Of a stretch of 64,000 nt of DNA, positions 1 through 7,491 are shown in pieces. Both the position numbers and the translations under genes were made by a program. Origin of the DNA: Anaerolineae bacterium (GTDB taxonomy: Bacteria > Chloroflexota > Anaerolineae > Caldilineales > Caldilineaceae); NCBI GenBank assembly GCA_030432295.1, contig JAUIHI010000020.1, positions 1 through 64,000 on the forward strand, written 5' to 3'. The notes below the pieces were generated by a model that saw only the letters and a list, made by a program, of their open reading frames with translations, ran no database searches and was not told the origin of the DNA. Each line of letters opens with the position of its first letter. The first letter of the stretch is position 1.

Positions 1-1692
1 CTCCCCGCTGCGGTCCCCCACCTGGCGTCTCAGGGGCAGGGCCTCCTCGTAATAGCCCAACGCCTTCTCCTTCTCCCCCAACGCTGAGTAGACCCGGCCA
101 ATGTTATTCAGCGTCGTCGCCTCGCCGCTGCGGTCCCCCACCTGGCGAAACAGCGGCAGGGCCTGCTCGTAATAGCCCAACGCTTTCTCCATTTCGCCTA
201 AATTACGGTAGACAAAGCCATAATTAGTCAACATACGCGCCTGACTCTTGGCGTCCTCATTCTGTTCAGTTGCAGCCAGAGCCACGGCTAGCCAATTGAG
301 ATATTCTTCCCACAGTCCGCGCCGGGACAGGTAAGTAAACAGACTGTCCACAAACTCGACAGTCGCCGGGTCTTCAGGCGGCGTCTGTTGCCACGCCCAC
401 TGGATTTGAGGATAGAACCCCTCAATCGCCTGCCAATCGTTCCGGTCAGCATTGACCCGTGCCAGGTAGTGTTCCCGGTGGCGATCGGCGGCCTGGGCGG
501 GGGCGCGGGTGCGGGCTACGTCGGCCAGGGTCTGGTGCAGGGCCAACGATTCATCCGAGTCCTGTTCCAGCAGGTTGCGCTCGATGAGCAGGGCCAGGGC
601 GTTGGCCCCAGCGTCGCCGTCCCATTCAGCCACGGCCTGGGCTGCGGTCAGGTCGAAGCTGGCCGGTTTGGGAGCAAAGGCGCCAAGTGCGTAGAAGGCG
701 TCCACCGCGCCGGGGGATTCCTCGGCCAGCCCGTCGAGGCTGAGGGCAATCGTCTCTTGCAGACTCACCCGCTGGGGCGGCCCTTCGACAGGCGCAGGGG
801 GCGCGCCCAAACGGCGGGTCGCCAGTTCCAGACGGCGGGCCGGGTCGGTCAGGTCGGCCAGAGCGCTGCGGCTGGCCTGGGCAAAGCGGGCGCTGGCCCC
901 CGCGGCCAGATAGCCGCCCAGCAGTTCCACGGCCAGGGGCAGGTATCCTACCGCGGCCAGCAGCCCTGCAGCCTGTGCTTCGTCCACAGCCACAGCTTTG
1001 GGGGCCAGGCGGCGCAACAGTTCCAGGGCGTCGGCGGGGGTCAACTCCTCCACCCGCTGGCTGCGCCCGGCAAAGGCGAAGGCCAGCCCCTGGTCCCGGC
1101 TAGTGAGCAGATGGGCGCAGTTGGGTCCACCGCAGCGCAGGTGCTCGGCGGCTTTCAAACCCCAGGCGTCGTCGATGACCAGCAGCAGCTTGCGGTGGCC
1201 GATGGCGTCGCGCACGGCCTGGGCGCGGGCTGCGACGCCGGGTCGGTCGCTCACATCCACGCCCAGGGCCTCGGCCCAGCGGGCCAGGCGGCTGGGCAGG
1301 TCCGGCTGGGTTCCCAGCCCGGCCCAGAGTACGCCGTCGGAGAAGTGGGTCAGCACCGCCCGGTGGTGGGCCAGGGCCACGGCCAAAGTCGTCTTGCCCA
1401 CGCCCGGTTTGCCCTCGGCAGAGAGGGCGACGCTGGCGCTATGGCTGGCGCCCCCGGTGAGTTGGTCCACCAGTTCGGCCACAATCGCTTCCCGCCCCAC
1501 GAAATGCGCGGGCAGGGACGGCACGTCGATCCAGAGAGGTGGGCGATCCGCGGGGAGGATGTAACTGTTGTGGATGTCGCCGATCTGCCCCACATTGCCC
1601 GCCACAACCGGGCCGGTCACGTGGCCGCTGATGTTCTGCTGATTGCCGTGGATGGGCTGGATAGGTTGGGGATCGGGTGGTTGTGTGGTCAT
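1..1692 (-). CDS. STAND NTPase with NB-ARC domain and TPR repeats (3' end outside window)
   Basis: The minus-strand frame runs without a stop from an ATG at 1692 to the window edge, giving 564 codons of an unfinished protein. Residues about 94-102 hold a P-loop (GKPGVGKTT) and a Walker B-like LLLVIDDAW follows, as in NB-ARC/AP-ATPases. The C-terminal part turns into TPRs; at least two consecutive 40-residue copies (LGYYEQALPLFRQVGDRSGE type) are read from 1-180. A glycine-rich N-terminus of about 35 residues (NISGHVTGPVVAGNVGQIG) precedes the ATPase. The family comprises signal-transduction ATPases that oligomerise when the sensor repeats bind a ligand; some act in antiphage defence and others regulate transcription, and the partner here is unknown. 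No effector domain is visible in the part seen. A promoter (1781-1808) and a leader hairpin (1728-1759) lie upstream. Confidence 0.88.
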   Translation of the reverse strand, partial: MTTQPPDPQPIQPIHGNQQNISGHVTGPVVAGNVGQIGDIHNSYILPADRPPLWIDVPSLPAHFVGREAIVAELVDQLTGGASHSASVALSAEGKPGVGKTTLAVALAHHRAVLTHFSDGVLWAGLGTQPDLPSRLARWAEALGVDVSDRPGVAARAQAVRDAIGHRKLLLVIDDAWGLKAAEHLRCGGPNCAHLLTSRDQGLAFAFAGRSQRVEELTPADALELLRRLAPKAVAVDEAQAAGLLAAVGYLPLAVELLGGYLAAGASARFAQASRSALADLTDPARRLELATRRLGAPPAPVEGPPQRVSLQETIALSLDGLAEESPGAVDAFYALGAFAPKPASFDLTAAQAVAEWDGDAGANALALLIERNLLEQDSDESLALHQTLADVARTRAPAQAADRHREHYLARVNADRNDWQAIEGFYPQIQWAWQQTPPEDPATVEFVDSLFTYLSRRGLWEEYLNWLAVALAATEQNEDAKSQARMLTNYGFVYRNLGEMEKALGYYEQALPLFRQVGDRSGEATTLNNIGRVYSALGEKEKALGYYEEALPLRRQVGDRSGE

Positions 1693-1727
1693 CGGGTTTG
1701 GTCCCGGTGGTGGATGGTGGGTTGTTC

Positions 1728-1759
1728 AAAACTGAGTTTCTCGGAAGAAACTCAGTTTT
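1728..1759. repeat. perfect 14-bp stem hairpin in leader of the STAND gene
   Basis: The two 14-base arms (1728-1741 and 1746-1759, core actgagtttct/agaaactcagt) are perfectly complementary around a 4-base loop. The hairpin lies between the predicted promoter and the ATG at 1692. No U-tract follows on the minus strand, so it is more likely a dispersed palindromic repeat or an mRNA leader structure than a terminator. Confidence 0.75.
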
Positions 1760-1780
1760 TGGTGTCCGTCTGGTTTCCTG

Positions 1781-1808
1781 AGTATAGACGTTTTGGCGGG
1801 GTTGGCAA
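1781..1808 (-). promoter_or_regulatory. candidate sigma70-type promoter for the STAND gene
   Basis: On the minus strand a TTGCCA box (1808-1803) and a TATACT box (1786-1781) are separated by 16 bases. Transcription would start near 1774 and give a leader of about 80 bases that contains the hairpin at 1728-1759. Confidence 0.5.
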
Positions 1809-2045
1809 GTTGGGGGAAAGGGGTACAGCGAACAGGAGGATTGCGCGAATAGTGAACATGCGCCCCCCTCGCTGTTGGTGGTGTCGATGTGTCTGTCAAT
1901 AATCCGGTTTGGTGCACAAATGATCAAGGCATAGGCAGTTGATGGGGACCAGGCGAAAGAGAGTCAATCGTCTTCTCGGAAAAGCTGTGCAGCCACTGCG
2001 CTTCAAAGGCCACTACAGTTTTCGGAAACAATTGGACTCTGTGCA

Positions 2046-2954
2046 TTACCAACTGTTCAGTTCGGCGCGCAGTTCTGCCGATATGCCAGTTTCGACCGCC
2101 TCAAATGCCTGATCGATGTGGGCTGTGGTACGACCGCCGATGAGTGTGGAGGTGATGCCCGGTTGGCCGAGCACCCAAGCCAGGGCCAGTTGCACCATCG
2201 ACCGTCCACTTTCGGCGGCTTTGCTGCGCAGCTTCTCCATCCGCTGCATAGAGAGGGCATTTTCATAGACCGCCCAGTGGCCGGGCATGATGTCAAAACG
2301 GGTGCCTTGGGGTGCGGCTCCACTTTGGCTGTATTTACCCGTCAGGAAACCTGCGCCCAGCGGGCTGTAGGAGATGACGCCGATCTGTTGGTCGGCGCAG
2401 AAGGGTAGCAGCTCTTTCTCGATATCCCGAATGGCGAGATTGTAGTTGGGCTGTACAGATTCCAGCCGGGGCAATCCGTTCACGTCGGCGCGCCAGAGAG
2501 CTTTGCAGAGTTGCCAGGCAGCAAAATTGCTACAGCCCAGATAACGCACTTTGCCTTCTGTGACCAATTTTCCCAGCGCGGCCAGGGATTCGTCCATCGG
2601 CGTATTTTTGTCGAAGGCGTGGACCTGATAGAGATCGATCACATCTGTCTGCAAACGGCGCAGGCTGGCTTCGGCGGCCTGGGGAATCCGTTCTGCCGTC
2701 AGGGGCGGGAGCAGTTTAGTCGCCAACACCACCTGGTCACGTTTGCCGCTGGCCTTGAGCCAATTGCCCACCACACTCTCCGACCCGCCTTTGTTATAGG
2801 CTTCTGCCGTGTCGATCAGATTGATCCCTCGTTCCAGCGCGTGATCGAGGATTGTAAAAGCCGCGGTGTCGTCGATTTCACGGCTAAAGGTCACCGCGCC
2901 GAGTCCGATCGCGCTGACTTTGAGATCGCTTCTGCCTAACTGTCGATATTCCAT
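2046..2954 (-). CDS. aldo/keto reductase
   Basis: A 302-residue (beta/alpha)8 AKR, the normal length for the family. It starts MEYRQLGRSDLKVSAIGLG and carries the catalytic tetrad in the usual contexts: Asp and Tyr in NLIDTAEAYN, Lys in LATKLL and His in YQVHAF. The frame stays open to an ATG at 3158, but the extra 68 residues translate an intergenic repeat. The ATG at 2954 has an AGGAA ribosome site and begins exactly at the family N-terminus. These enzymes are cytoplasmic NAD(P)-dependent oxidoreductases of sugars and other carbonyls; the substrate is not readable here. It is downstream of a MocA gene and a GntR gene on the same strand, with which it may form a loose unit. Confidence 0.93.
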   Translation of the reverse strand: MEYRQLGRSDLKVSAIGLGAVTFSREIDDTAAFTILDHALERGINLIDTAEAYNKGGSESVVGNWLKASGKRDQVVLATKLLPPLTAERIPQAAEASLRRLQTDVIDLYQVHAFDKNTPMDESLAALGKLVTEGKVRYLGCSNFAAWQLCKALWRADVNGLPRLESVQPNYNLAIRDIEKELLPFCADQQIGVISYSPLGAGFLTGKYSQSGAAPQGTRFDIMPGHWAVYENALSMQRMEKLRSKAAESGRSMVQLALAWVLGQPGITSTLIGGRTTAHIDQAFEAVETGISAELRAELNSW

Positions 2955-3033
2955 GTCTGTTGGTTCCTGTTGTGTGCCAAGCGTCTGATTTTTTGGAAAA
3001 GCCGAACGCCTGAGCTTCAAAGATATAATCGAT

Positions 3034-3139
3034 GACTCTCCTGCAAAAAGCCATTTGAGCCACTGATAAACGCTGATGAACTCTGATAAAAACAGATTTC
3101 TCTCCTGAAGTTCTCTGCGGCTCTGCGGGAGAATTAGAC
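3034..3139. repeat. copy A of a ~105-bp inverted repeat (partner at 7367-7476)
   Basis: The sequence from gactctcctgcaaaaag to the ctgcgggagaatt end is the reverse complement of 7367-7476. It is essentially identical except for an 8-base segment (agtctccg) present only in the other copy. It sits between the two minus-strand genes and inflates the open frame of the aldo/keto reductase downstream. Confidence 0.9.
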
Positions 3140-3197
3140 GCTTCTGCAGTGGACTCATAGATACGCTACAGGAGAAATTGACGCGCTTTTCGTCACT

Positions 3198-4277
3198 TCA
3201 GGGCGTGGCAATCTCAATCCGTCGGCCCGTGCGGCTCGATTCGTAGGCAGCATCGACGATGCGCGCTGTCTGCAGGGCGTCGCTGCCAGAGGTCCAGGCT
3301 TCGCCCTGGCCTTGCGCGGCGTGGATAAAACCGCGCATAAAGTTCTCGCCAGAGACGCCGCCATAGGCCGGGGATTCTGCCGATGGCATATCAAAAACGC
3401 GCTGGGGCGCGCTGGCCCAAGCGGGGTGGATGCTTTCTGCCACAATTTTGGTCGGTGAACTGGGCGAACTCCACGTGATGCGCCCAAGCTGGCCGTTGAA
3501 GCCCCCATAGGTGTCATAGCCAGCTTTGTTGTGATAGCCGCCACCGCTCAGCGCCATCATATAGCCCGCATGGAGCGAGCCGATCGCGCCGGAGCGAAAA
3601 CGGAGTGAGAGTGTCGCCACATCCTCCACATCAATCGCTTCGCCGCTGCGTGTGGCCACTTCTGCGCTGACTGCAACGATTTCATCACCGGTCACATAGC
3701 GGATCATATCGATGTAGTGGCAGCCCAGCCAGGAGAGAATCCCGCCACCCGACTGGGCATTGTTGAAGAGCCAGTGGCCCGGATTGCGCGCGGCCACCCG
3801 TGTGGTAATCATACGCATCTCTACCGACATCAACGGGCCAATCAGCCCATCGCCGATCATTTGGCGCATCAATTGCACAGCGGGGAGGGTACGGTTTTGA
3901 TAACAGACGCCCAGACGGCTGCCCGTGCGTTCGGCCACAGCGATGACCCGTGCCGTATCGGCTGCGGTGCGCCCAATCGGTTTTTCTGCCATCAGATGTT
4001 TACCCGCTTCCAGAACACGGATGAAAATATCCGGCCCCCAATCGTTGCGCAGGGCACCGATCACAAAAAAGAGGTCGGGGCGCGCCAGCAGTTGGTCGAG
4101 ATCAGTGAAGGTTGCGCTGACTTTGGCCCCCTGTTTGCCCACAACCGCGGCCAATGCCTGCTCGCTCTCGTCCCAGAGCAGGATTTCGCCCACTTCGGGC
4201 AGGGCTTGCAGTGTACGCAGGTGGGCCAGGGAATGGGGATGTTCAATGCCCAACAAAGCGGCTGTAATAGGTTGCAT
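3198..4277 (-). CDS. Gfo/Idh/MocA family oxidoreductase
   Basis: A 359-residue protein with an N-terminal Rossmann domain (ITAALLGIEHPHSLAHL) and the family signature EKP at residues 98-100 (LMAEKPIGRT). This is followed by the alpha/beta C-terminal domain with GGGILSWLGCHYIDMIRY. The lysine of EKP is the conserved catalytic/cofactor-facing residue in known members. Such enzymes oxidise a hydroxyl of sugars, inositols or their derivatives with NAD(P). The nucleotide motif is an unusual GIEHPHS instead of GxGxxG. The ATG at 4277 has an AGGAAA site. It lies between the GntR regulator gene and an aldo/keto reductase gene, on the same strand. Confidence 0.92.
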   Translation of the reverse strand: MQPITAALLGIEHPHSLAHLRTLQALPEVGEILLWDESEQALAAVVGKQGAKVSATFTDLDQLLARPDLFFVIGALRNDWGPDIFIRVLEAGKHLMAEKPIGRTAADTARVIAVAERTGSRLGVCYQNRTLPAVQLMRQMIGDGLIGPLMSVEMRMITTRVAARNPGHWLFNNAQSGGGILSWLGCHYIDMIRYVTGDEIVAVSAEVATRSGEAIDVEDVATLSLRFRSGAIGSLHAGYMMALSGGGYHNKAGYDTYGGFNGQLGRITWSSPSSPTKIVAESIHPAWASAPQRVFDMPSAESPAYGGVSGENFMRGFIHAAQGQGEAWTSGSDALQTARIVDAAYESSRTGRRIEIATP

Positions 4278-4368
4278 AGGGAATTTCCTGGGATTTTCGT
4301 TGGGGAATGTCGATAGCTGATTTAAAAGATTCTGTACTGATCAGAAAGATGGTGAAATAGAAAATGGG

Positions 4369-4441
4369 ACGCTGATTCACGCGGATAGACGCTGATCCAG
4401 AGAAAAAATCTGCGTTTTCAGCGTTTATCTGCGTCCAGTAT
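4369..4441. repeat. dispersed ctgcgt/gctgat intergenic repeat, copy 1
   Basis: The segment contains acgctgattcacgcgga, aaaatctgcgtttt and gcgtttatctgcgtcc. The same word set recurs at 13438-13507, 61374-61452 and 63127-63224. All copies are intergenic, and this one lies between the MocA gene and the GntR gene. Confidence 0.7.
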
Positions 4442-4472
4442 TTTTTATCATCAGTCTGATCACTACATGATT

Positions 4473-5234
4473 TCAAAGATTACGATCGTTGTCATTGTTG
4501 CTCTGATCGCTGCGTTGAACGCGCATCTCTTCCAAAACACTCTGGATGTTGCCATAGTGCTGCACAATGGCCACCCGGGCCGCATCAATATCACGAGCCG
4601 CCAGGGAGTCCACAATGGCTTCGTGCCATTGATAGATTTCCTTAGGATCAGGATTCGATGGAATCGGTGTCCGCTGGCGCGCCTGGGAAAAGACCATCCA
4701 AAAGACATCGACAATTTTTCCCACGCTGCGATTCCGTACGTTGGCCCACAGGGTGCGATGGAACAGCCGATCTTCTTCTGGATAGTCCTTGCCCTGGCCC
4801 AAAATCGTCTGCATACGTTCCAGGATGGCGTGAAATTGCTCTAGCTGGTCATCAGTGACAGCCGCGACAGCCTGGTCGATCATACTGTGCTCAATGTGAA
4901 AGCGCACCTCCAGGATATCCGCCAGGTCCTTAAGGTCAAACATCATGCCGTAGGCCAGGTTTTCGAGCAACGGGTCAAAGGAAAAGTTGCGGACAAACAG
5001 ACCGGCACCGGTTCTGGCCTCAACAATCCCTAATGTTTCCAGGGATTTGATCGCCTCGCGCACAGAGTTGCGGCTGACGCCAAGTTGCTCAGCCAATTCC
5101 GTCTCCGGCGGCAGGGCATCTCCTGGCACCAGCGCCTGCTCAATAATAAATGCTTTGACTTCATCCTGTACGGCCTGATAGAGAAACTGTGGCCGCTTCA
5201 ACTTCCGGTTTTCAAATTTTGGCTTGGAGAGCAT
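4473..5234 (-). CDS. GntR/FadR-type transcriptional regulator (FCD domain)
   Basis: A 253-residue regulator. Residues about 17-82 form a winged helix-turn-helix (PPETELAEQLGVSRNSVREA). Residues about 95-235 form an all-helical FCD ligand domain with the likely metal ligands D155-x3-H159, H204 and H226. FCD proteins are usually repressors released by a sugar acid or related carboxylate. The gene is divergent from the HpcH/HpaI aldolase gene. A 25-bp near-palindrome (5286-5310) covers the -10 boxes of both promoters, so auto-repression and control of the aldolase operon are likely. The MocA and aldo/keto reductase genes downstream may be co-transcribed, although a repeat separates them. The effector is unknown. 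Confidence 0.93.
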   Translation of the reverse strand: MLSKPKFENRKLKRPQFLYQAVQDEVKAFIIEQALVPGDALPPETELAEQLGVSRNSVREAIKSLETLGIVEARTGAGLFVRNFSFDPLLENLAYGMMFDLKDLADILEVRFHIEHSMIDQAVAAVTDDQLEQFHAILERMQTILGQGKDYPEEDRLFHRTLWANVRNRSVGKIVDVFWMVFSQARQRTPIPSNPDPKEIYQWHEAIVDSLAARDIDAARVAIVQHYGNIQSVLEEMRVQRSDQSNNDNDRNL

Positions 5235-5276
5235 GGGAAATCCAGTTTCTATGGGTGTACATATGGAAACACAGAA

Positions 5277-5305
5277 ATGACAATAATACTATCCTACTGT
5301 AGTAT
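5277..5305 (+). promoter_or_regulatory. candidate promoter of the aldolase operon
   Basis: ATGACA (5277-5282) and TAGTAT (5300-5305) are spaced by 17 bases on the plus strand. The -10 box lies inside the palindrome at 5286-5310. The first gene downstream starts at 5372. Confidence 0.5.
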
Positions 5306-5310
5306 AGTAT
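5286..5310. promoter_or_regulatory. predicted GntR operator between divergent promoters
   Basis: The arms atactat and atagtat bound an almost perfect 25-bp palindrome; apart from the central base, one base pair mismatches. It overlaps the -10 boxes of the regulator promoter (minus) and the aldolase promoter (plus). This is the expected place for a repressor encoded by the adjacent GntR gene. The position and symmetry are seen in the sequence; binding is inferred. Confidence 0.65.
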
Positions 5311-5332
5311 GTGAATTGTCGTTAATTTCCAA
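5304..5332 (-). promoter_or_regulatory. candidate promoter of the GntR gene
   Basis: On the minus strand TTGGAA (5332-5327) and TACTAT (5309-5304) are spaced by 17 bases. The -10 box is part of the palindrome at 5286-5310, consistent with autoregulation. Confidence 0.5.
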
Positions 5333-5371
5333 ATCCAATTTTTTATCCCCAGTCAACAGGAGCTACCAACC

Positions 5372-6148
5372 ATGCGCGCAAGTAAGATGTTGGCGAAGTT
5401 TCGCAGTGGAAGTTTTGCCCGAGTTTGTTCGATGGGCCATTTTCTGCCCTTTTATGTGCGCTATGCCGCACACTTCAAATTCGACGGTATTTGGTTGGAT
5501 CTGGAGCATCGCAATATGAGCGACCGGGAGGTGCAAGCGCTCCTGGCTATGTGCCATGCCGCGGACATCGATTGTATGGTGCGCCCGCCCACATTGGAGC
5601 GGACAAAGCTCTACCGCTATTTGGAAGATGGCGCCAGCGGCTTTCTCGTGCCCCTCATTTCCACGCCAGAGATGGCAAACGATCTGGTGCAAGCGGCCAA
5701 ATTCCCTCCCATTGGCAACCGGGGCATGGATGGTGCCGGGCTGGACTCGGATTTCGGCATTGCCGCCTGGGGCGAAGGCATGGACTTTGCCGGGGACGCC
5801 AACCGGGAAACCTTCATCCTGCCCCAGATCGAGACGCTGGAAGCTGTGGCCAATGCCGAGGCCATCGCATCTATCGAGGGCATCGATGGGCTTTTCCTCG
5901 GACCTGCGGACCTTCAGATGCGCATTGGGGCCGCGGCTGGCACGTCGATGACCTTTGACAAAGCCGTAGAGACAGTGGCGGCGGCCTGCGAAAAGCACAA
6001 CAAAGTGTGGGGCATCGCAGTCGGTTCGCTGGAACAACTCAAGCGCTACCAGGCGATGGGTGCCCAAATTGTGCCCTGGGGCGGTGACTTTTCCCTGATG
6101 AGCGTCCTCGACGCCCGCAGTAAAGAGCTGGACAGCGCCGGCCTGTAA
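5372..6148 (+). CDS. HpcH/HpaI family aldolase (2-keto-3-deoxy acid type)
   Basis: A 258-residue class II pyruvate-type aldolase. Visible family motifs are FDGIWLDLEH near residues 38-46 (family DxEH), GNRGMDGAG in place of the usual GxRG, QIETLEAVANAEAIA, and GIDGLFLGPADL. These bracket the divalent metal and the pyruvoyl group. The family cleaves or forms 2-keto-3-deoxy acids to pyruvate plus an aldehyde in the cytoplasm. An AGGAG site (5358-5362) precedes the ATG. It is the first gene of a long plus-strand run with an aldo/keto reductase, a dehydrogenase and an amidohydrolase, which suggests a terminal cleavage step in sugar-acid breakdown under the adjacent GntR regulator. Confidence 0.93.
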   Translation: MRASKMLAKFRSGSFARVCSMGHFLPFYVRYAAHFKFDGIWLDLEHRNMSDREVQALLAMCHAADIDCMVRPPTLERTKLYRYLEDGASGFLVPLISTPEMANDLVQAAKFPPIGNRGMDGAGLDSDFGIAAWGEGMDFAGDANRETFILPQIETLEAVANAEAIASIEGIDGLFLGPADLQMRIGAAAGTSMTFDKAVETVAAACEKHNKVWGIAVGSLEQLKRYQAMGAQIVPWGGDFSLMSVLDARSKELDSAGL

Positions 6149-6271
6149 CGATTGCCGTCATGCGGCGCTGTGCGCCACTATTCGCAGTACGCAGGGCTGA
6201 AACCAATAGAAGTACCGGTTTTACACTGCGCACTACATCCCGACGCGTTTTTATGATGAAAGGTGAAGTCA

Positions 6272-7228
6272 ATGACAACGATGCAGTACCGCACCCTCGG
6301 GCGCACGCAACTCTCTGTATCGGCCCTGGCGCTGGGGACCGTTGAGCTGGGCATGGACTACGGCATTGACGCACCCGGCCATTTCGGGCGTCCGTCCGAA
6401 ATGGCCGCCATCGATCTGGTGCACGCCACTCTCGATGCGGGGATTAACTTTATCGACACGGCGCGCGCCTATGGGGAGAGCGAAGCTGTGCTGGGCAAGG
6501 CTCTGCACGGTCGGCGTGAACAGGTGGTGCTGGCGACCAAAGTGGCCCTTCACCAGCCCGATGGCTCCGTGCCGACAGGTGCGACCTTGCGGCGTCATAT
6601 GCTGGACTCTCTGGAGACCAGCCTGCGTCTCTTGCAGACCGACTACGTCGATCTCTGGCAGATTCACAATGTGGACGCTGCCGTCCTGGCACAACACGCG
6701 GAGGTGGCCAGTGTCTTCGACGAGGCCCGGCGCAGTGGCAAGATTCGTGGGGCTGGTGGCTCCTTCTACGGTGCGGAGTTGCCGGCCCAGGCTCTGGACC
6801 TGGACATTTTCGATGTCCTCCAGGTGACCTTTTCGGTCTTCGACCAGCGGCTGGCCGCCCACGTCTTGCCCCTGGCCCAGGCTCAAAATGTGGGGGTAAT
6901 GGTGCGCTCTGTGCTGCTCAAAGGGGCGCTGACCGAGCGGGCCGAGTACCTTCCCGACCATCTGGAAACCTTGCGCGCCCGCTCCCGCCACTATCGTCGG
7001 CTGGTGACAGAAGCAGGTTTGGGCCTGACAGCCGCGCAAGCCGCTATTGCCTTTGCCCTGGCCCAACCCCAAATCAGCGCAGTGCTGGTTGGCATTCGCA
7101 GCCAGGACGAACTGGCGGAGAATCTGCCCGCATTGACCGCAGCCTTGCCGGCACCCTTGCTCAAAGAACTGGAAGCGCTGCGGGTGGACGACGAGAATCT
7201 GATCAATCCGGGCACGTGGGGCATCTGA
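6272..7228 (+). CDS. aldo/keto reductase
   Basis: A 318-residue AKR beginning MTTMQYRTLGRTQLSVSALA. The catalytic residues are seen in NFIDTARAYGESE (Asp, Tyr), LATKVA (Lys) and WQIHNVD (His). The stretch after the first strand (TVELGMDYGIDAPGHFGRP) is longer than in the other aldo/keto reductases here. It resembles the subfamily that contains D-threo-aldose/L-fucose dehydrogenases, which is suggestive only. The ATG at 6272 is preferred over the GTG at 6263, because AAAGGTG lies about six bases upstream of it. It follows the aldolase gene by about 120 bases and is probably in the same transcription unit. Confidence 0.92.
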   Translation: MTTMQYRTLGRTQLSVSALALGTVELGMDYGIDAPGHFGRPSEMAAIDLVHATLDAGINFIDTARAYGESEAVLGKALHGRREQVVLATKVALHQPDGSVPTGATLRRHMLDSLETSLRLLQTDYVDLWQIHNVDAAVLAQHAEVASVFDEARRSGKIRGAGGSFYGAELPAQALDLDIFDVLQVTFSVFDQRLAAHVLPLAQAQNVGVMVRSVLLKGALTERAEYLPDHLETLRARSRHYRRLVTEAGLGLTAAQAAIAFALAQPQISAVLVGIRSQDELAENLPALTAALPAPLLKELEALRVDDENLINPGTWGI

Positions 7229-7307
7229 TCACCTGCTGGAAGCGCGGTAATTATATGGCCCAATCGACAGTGCCCATCACAAAAAGACTGTTATTTTTTT
7301 GGCTACG

Positions 7308-7323
7308 CCTGTAGTACAATAGG
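7308..7323. promoter_or_regulatory. possible second site resembling the 5286-5310 operator
   Basis: The reverse strand reads ctattgtactacagg, which shares the core tactacag with the operator at 5286-5310. It lies upstream of the MDR dehydrogenase gene. The symmetry is weak and the match is short, so this is only a candidate. Confidence 0.25.
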
Positions 7324-7366
7324 ACAGAATCTGCGTTTCAGGAAAGACTCCACTGGGAAAAGGTCA

Positions 7367-7476
7367 AATTCTCCCGCAGAGCCGCGGAGACTCAGAGAAC
7401 TTCAGGAGAGAAATCTGTTTTTATCAGAGTTCATCAGCGTTTATCAGTGGCTCAAATGGCTTTTTGCAGGAGAGTC
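7367..7476. repeat. copy B of the ~105-bp inverted repeat (partner at 3034-3139)
   Basis: This is the reverse complement of copy A with an 8-base insertion. It ends 15 bases before the start codon at 7492 and so forms most of the leader of the MDR dehydrogenase gene. Confidence 0.9.
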
Positions 7477-7491
7477 AGGTAAAGGATTCCT

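Larger units (their letters stand above)
1693..2045. other. intergenic region between STAND gene and aldo/keto reductase
   Basis: These 353 bases hold the promoter and hairpin listed separately. The open frames that cross the region show no family-like composition. Nothing else is recognised between about 1810 and 2045. Confidence 0.6.

Noticed and set aside
1-180. Direct repeats of 120 bases looking like an array
   Set aside because: They keep the reading frame and encode 40-residue TPR units, so they are protein repeats and not CRISPR or a satellite.
388-1902. Plus-strand open frame of about 500 codons at the left end
   Set aside because: The minus strand encodes the NB-ARC P-loop, Walker B and TPRs in a continuous frame. 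The plus frame is compositionally typical of an antisense shadow.
1439-1927. A 160-codon minus-strand frame upstream of and overlapping the STAND gene
   Set aside because: It lies out of frame with the ATPase, crosses the promoter and the hairpin, and has no domain.
2955-3158. N-terminal extension of the aldo/keto reductase to an ATG at 3158
   Set aside because: The added residues translate the inverted repeat and an intergenic stretch, and the internal ATG at 2954 has a good ribosome site at the family N-terminus.
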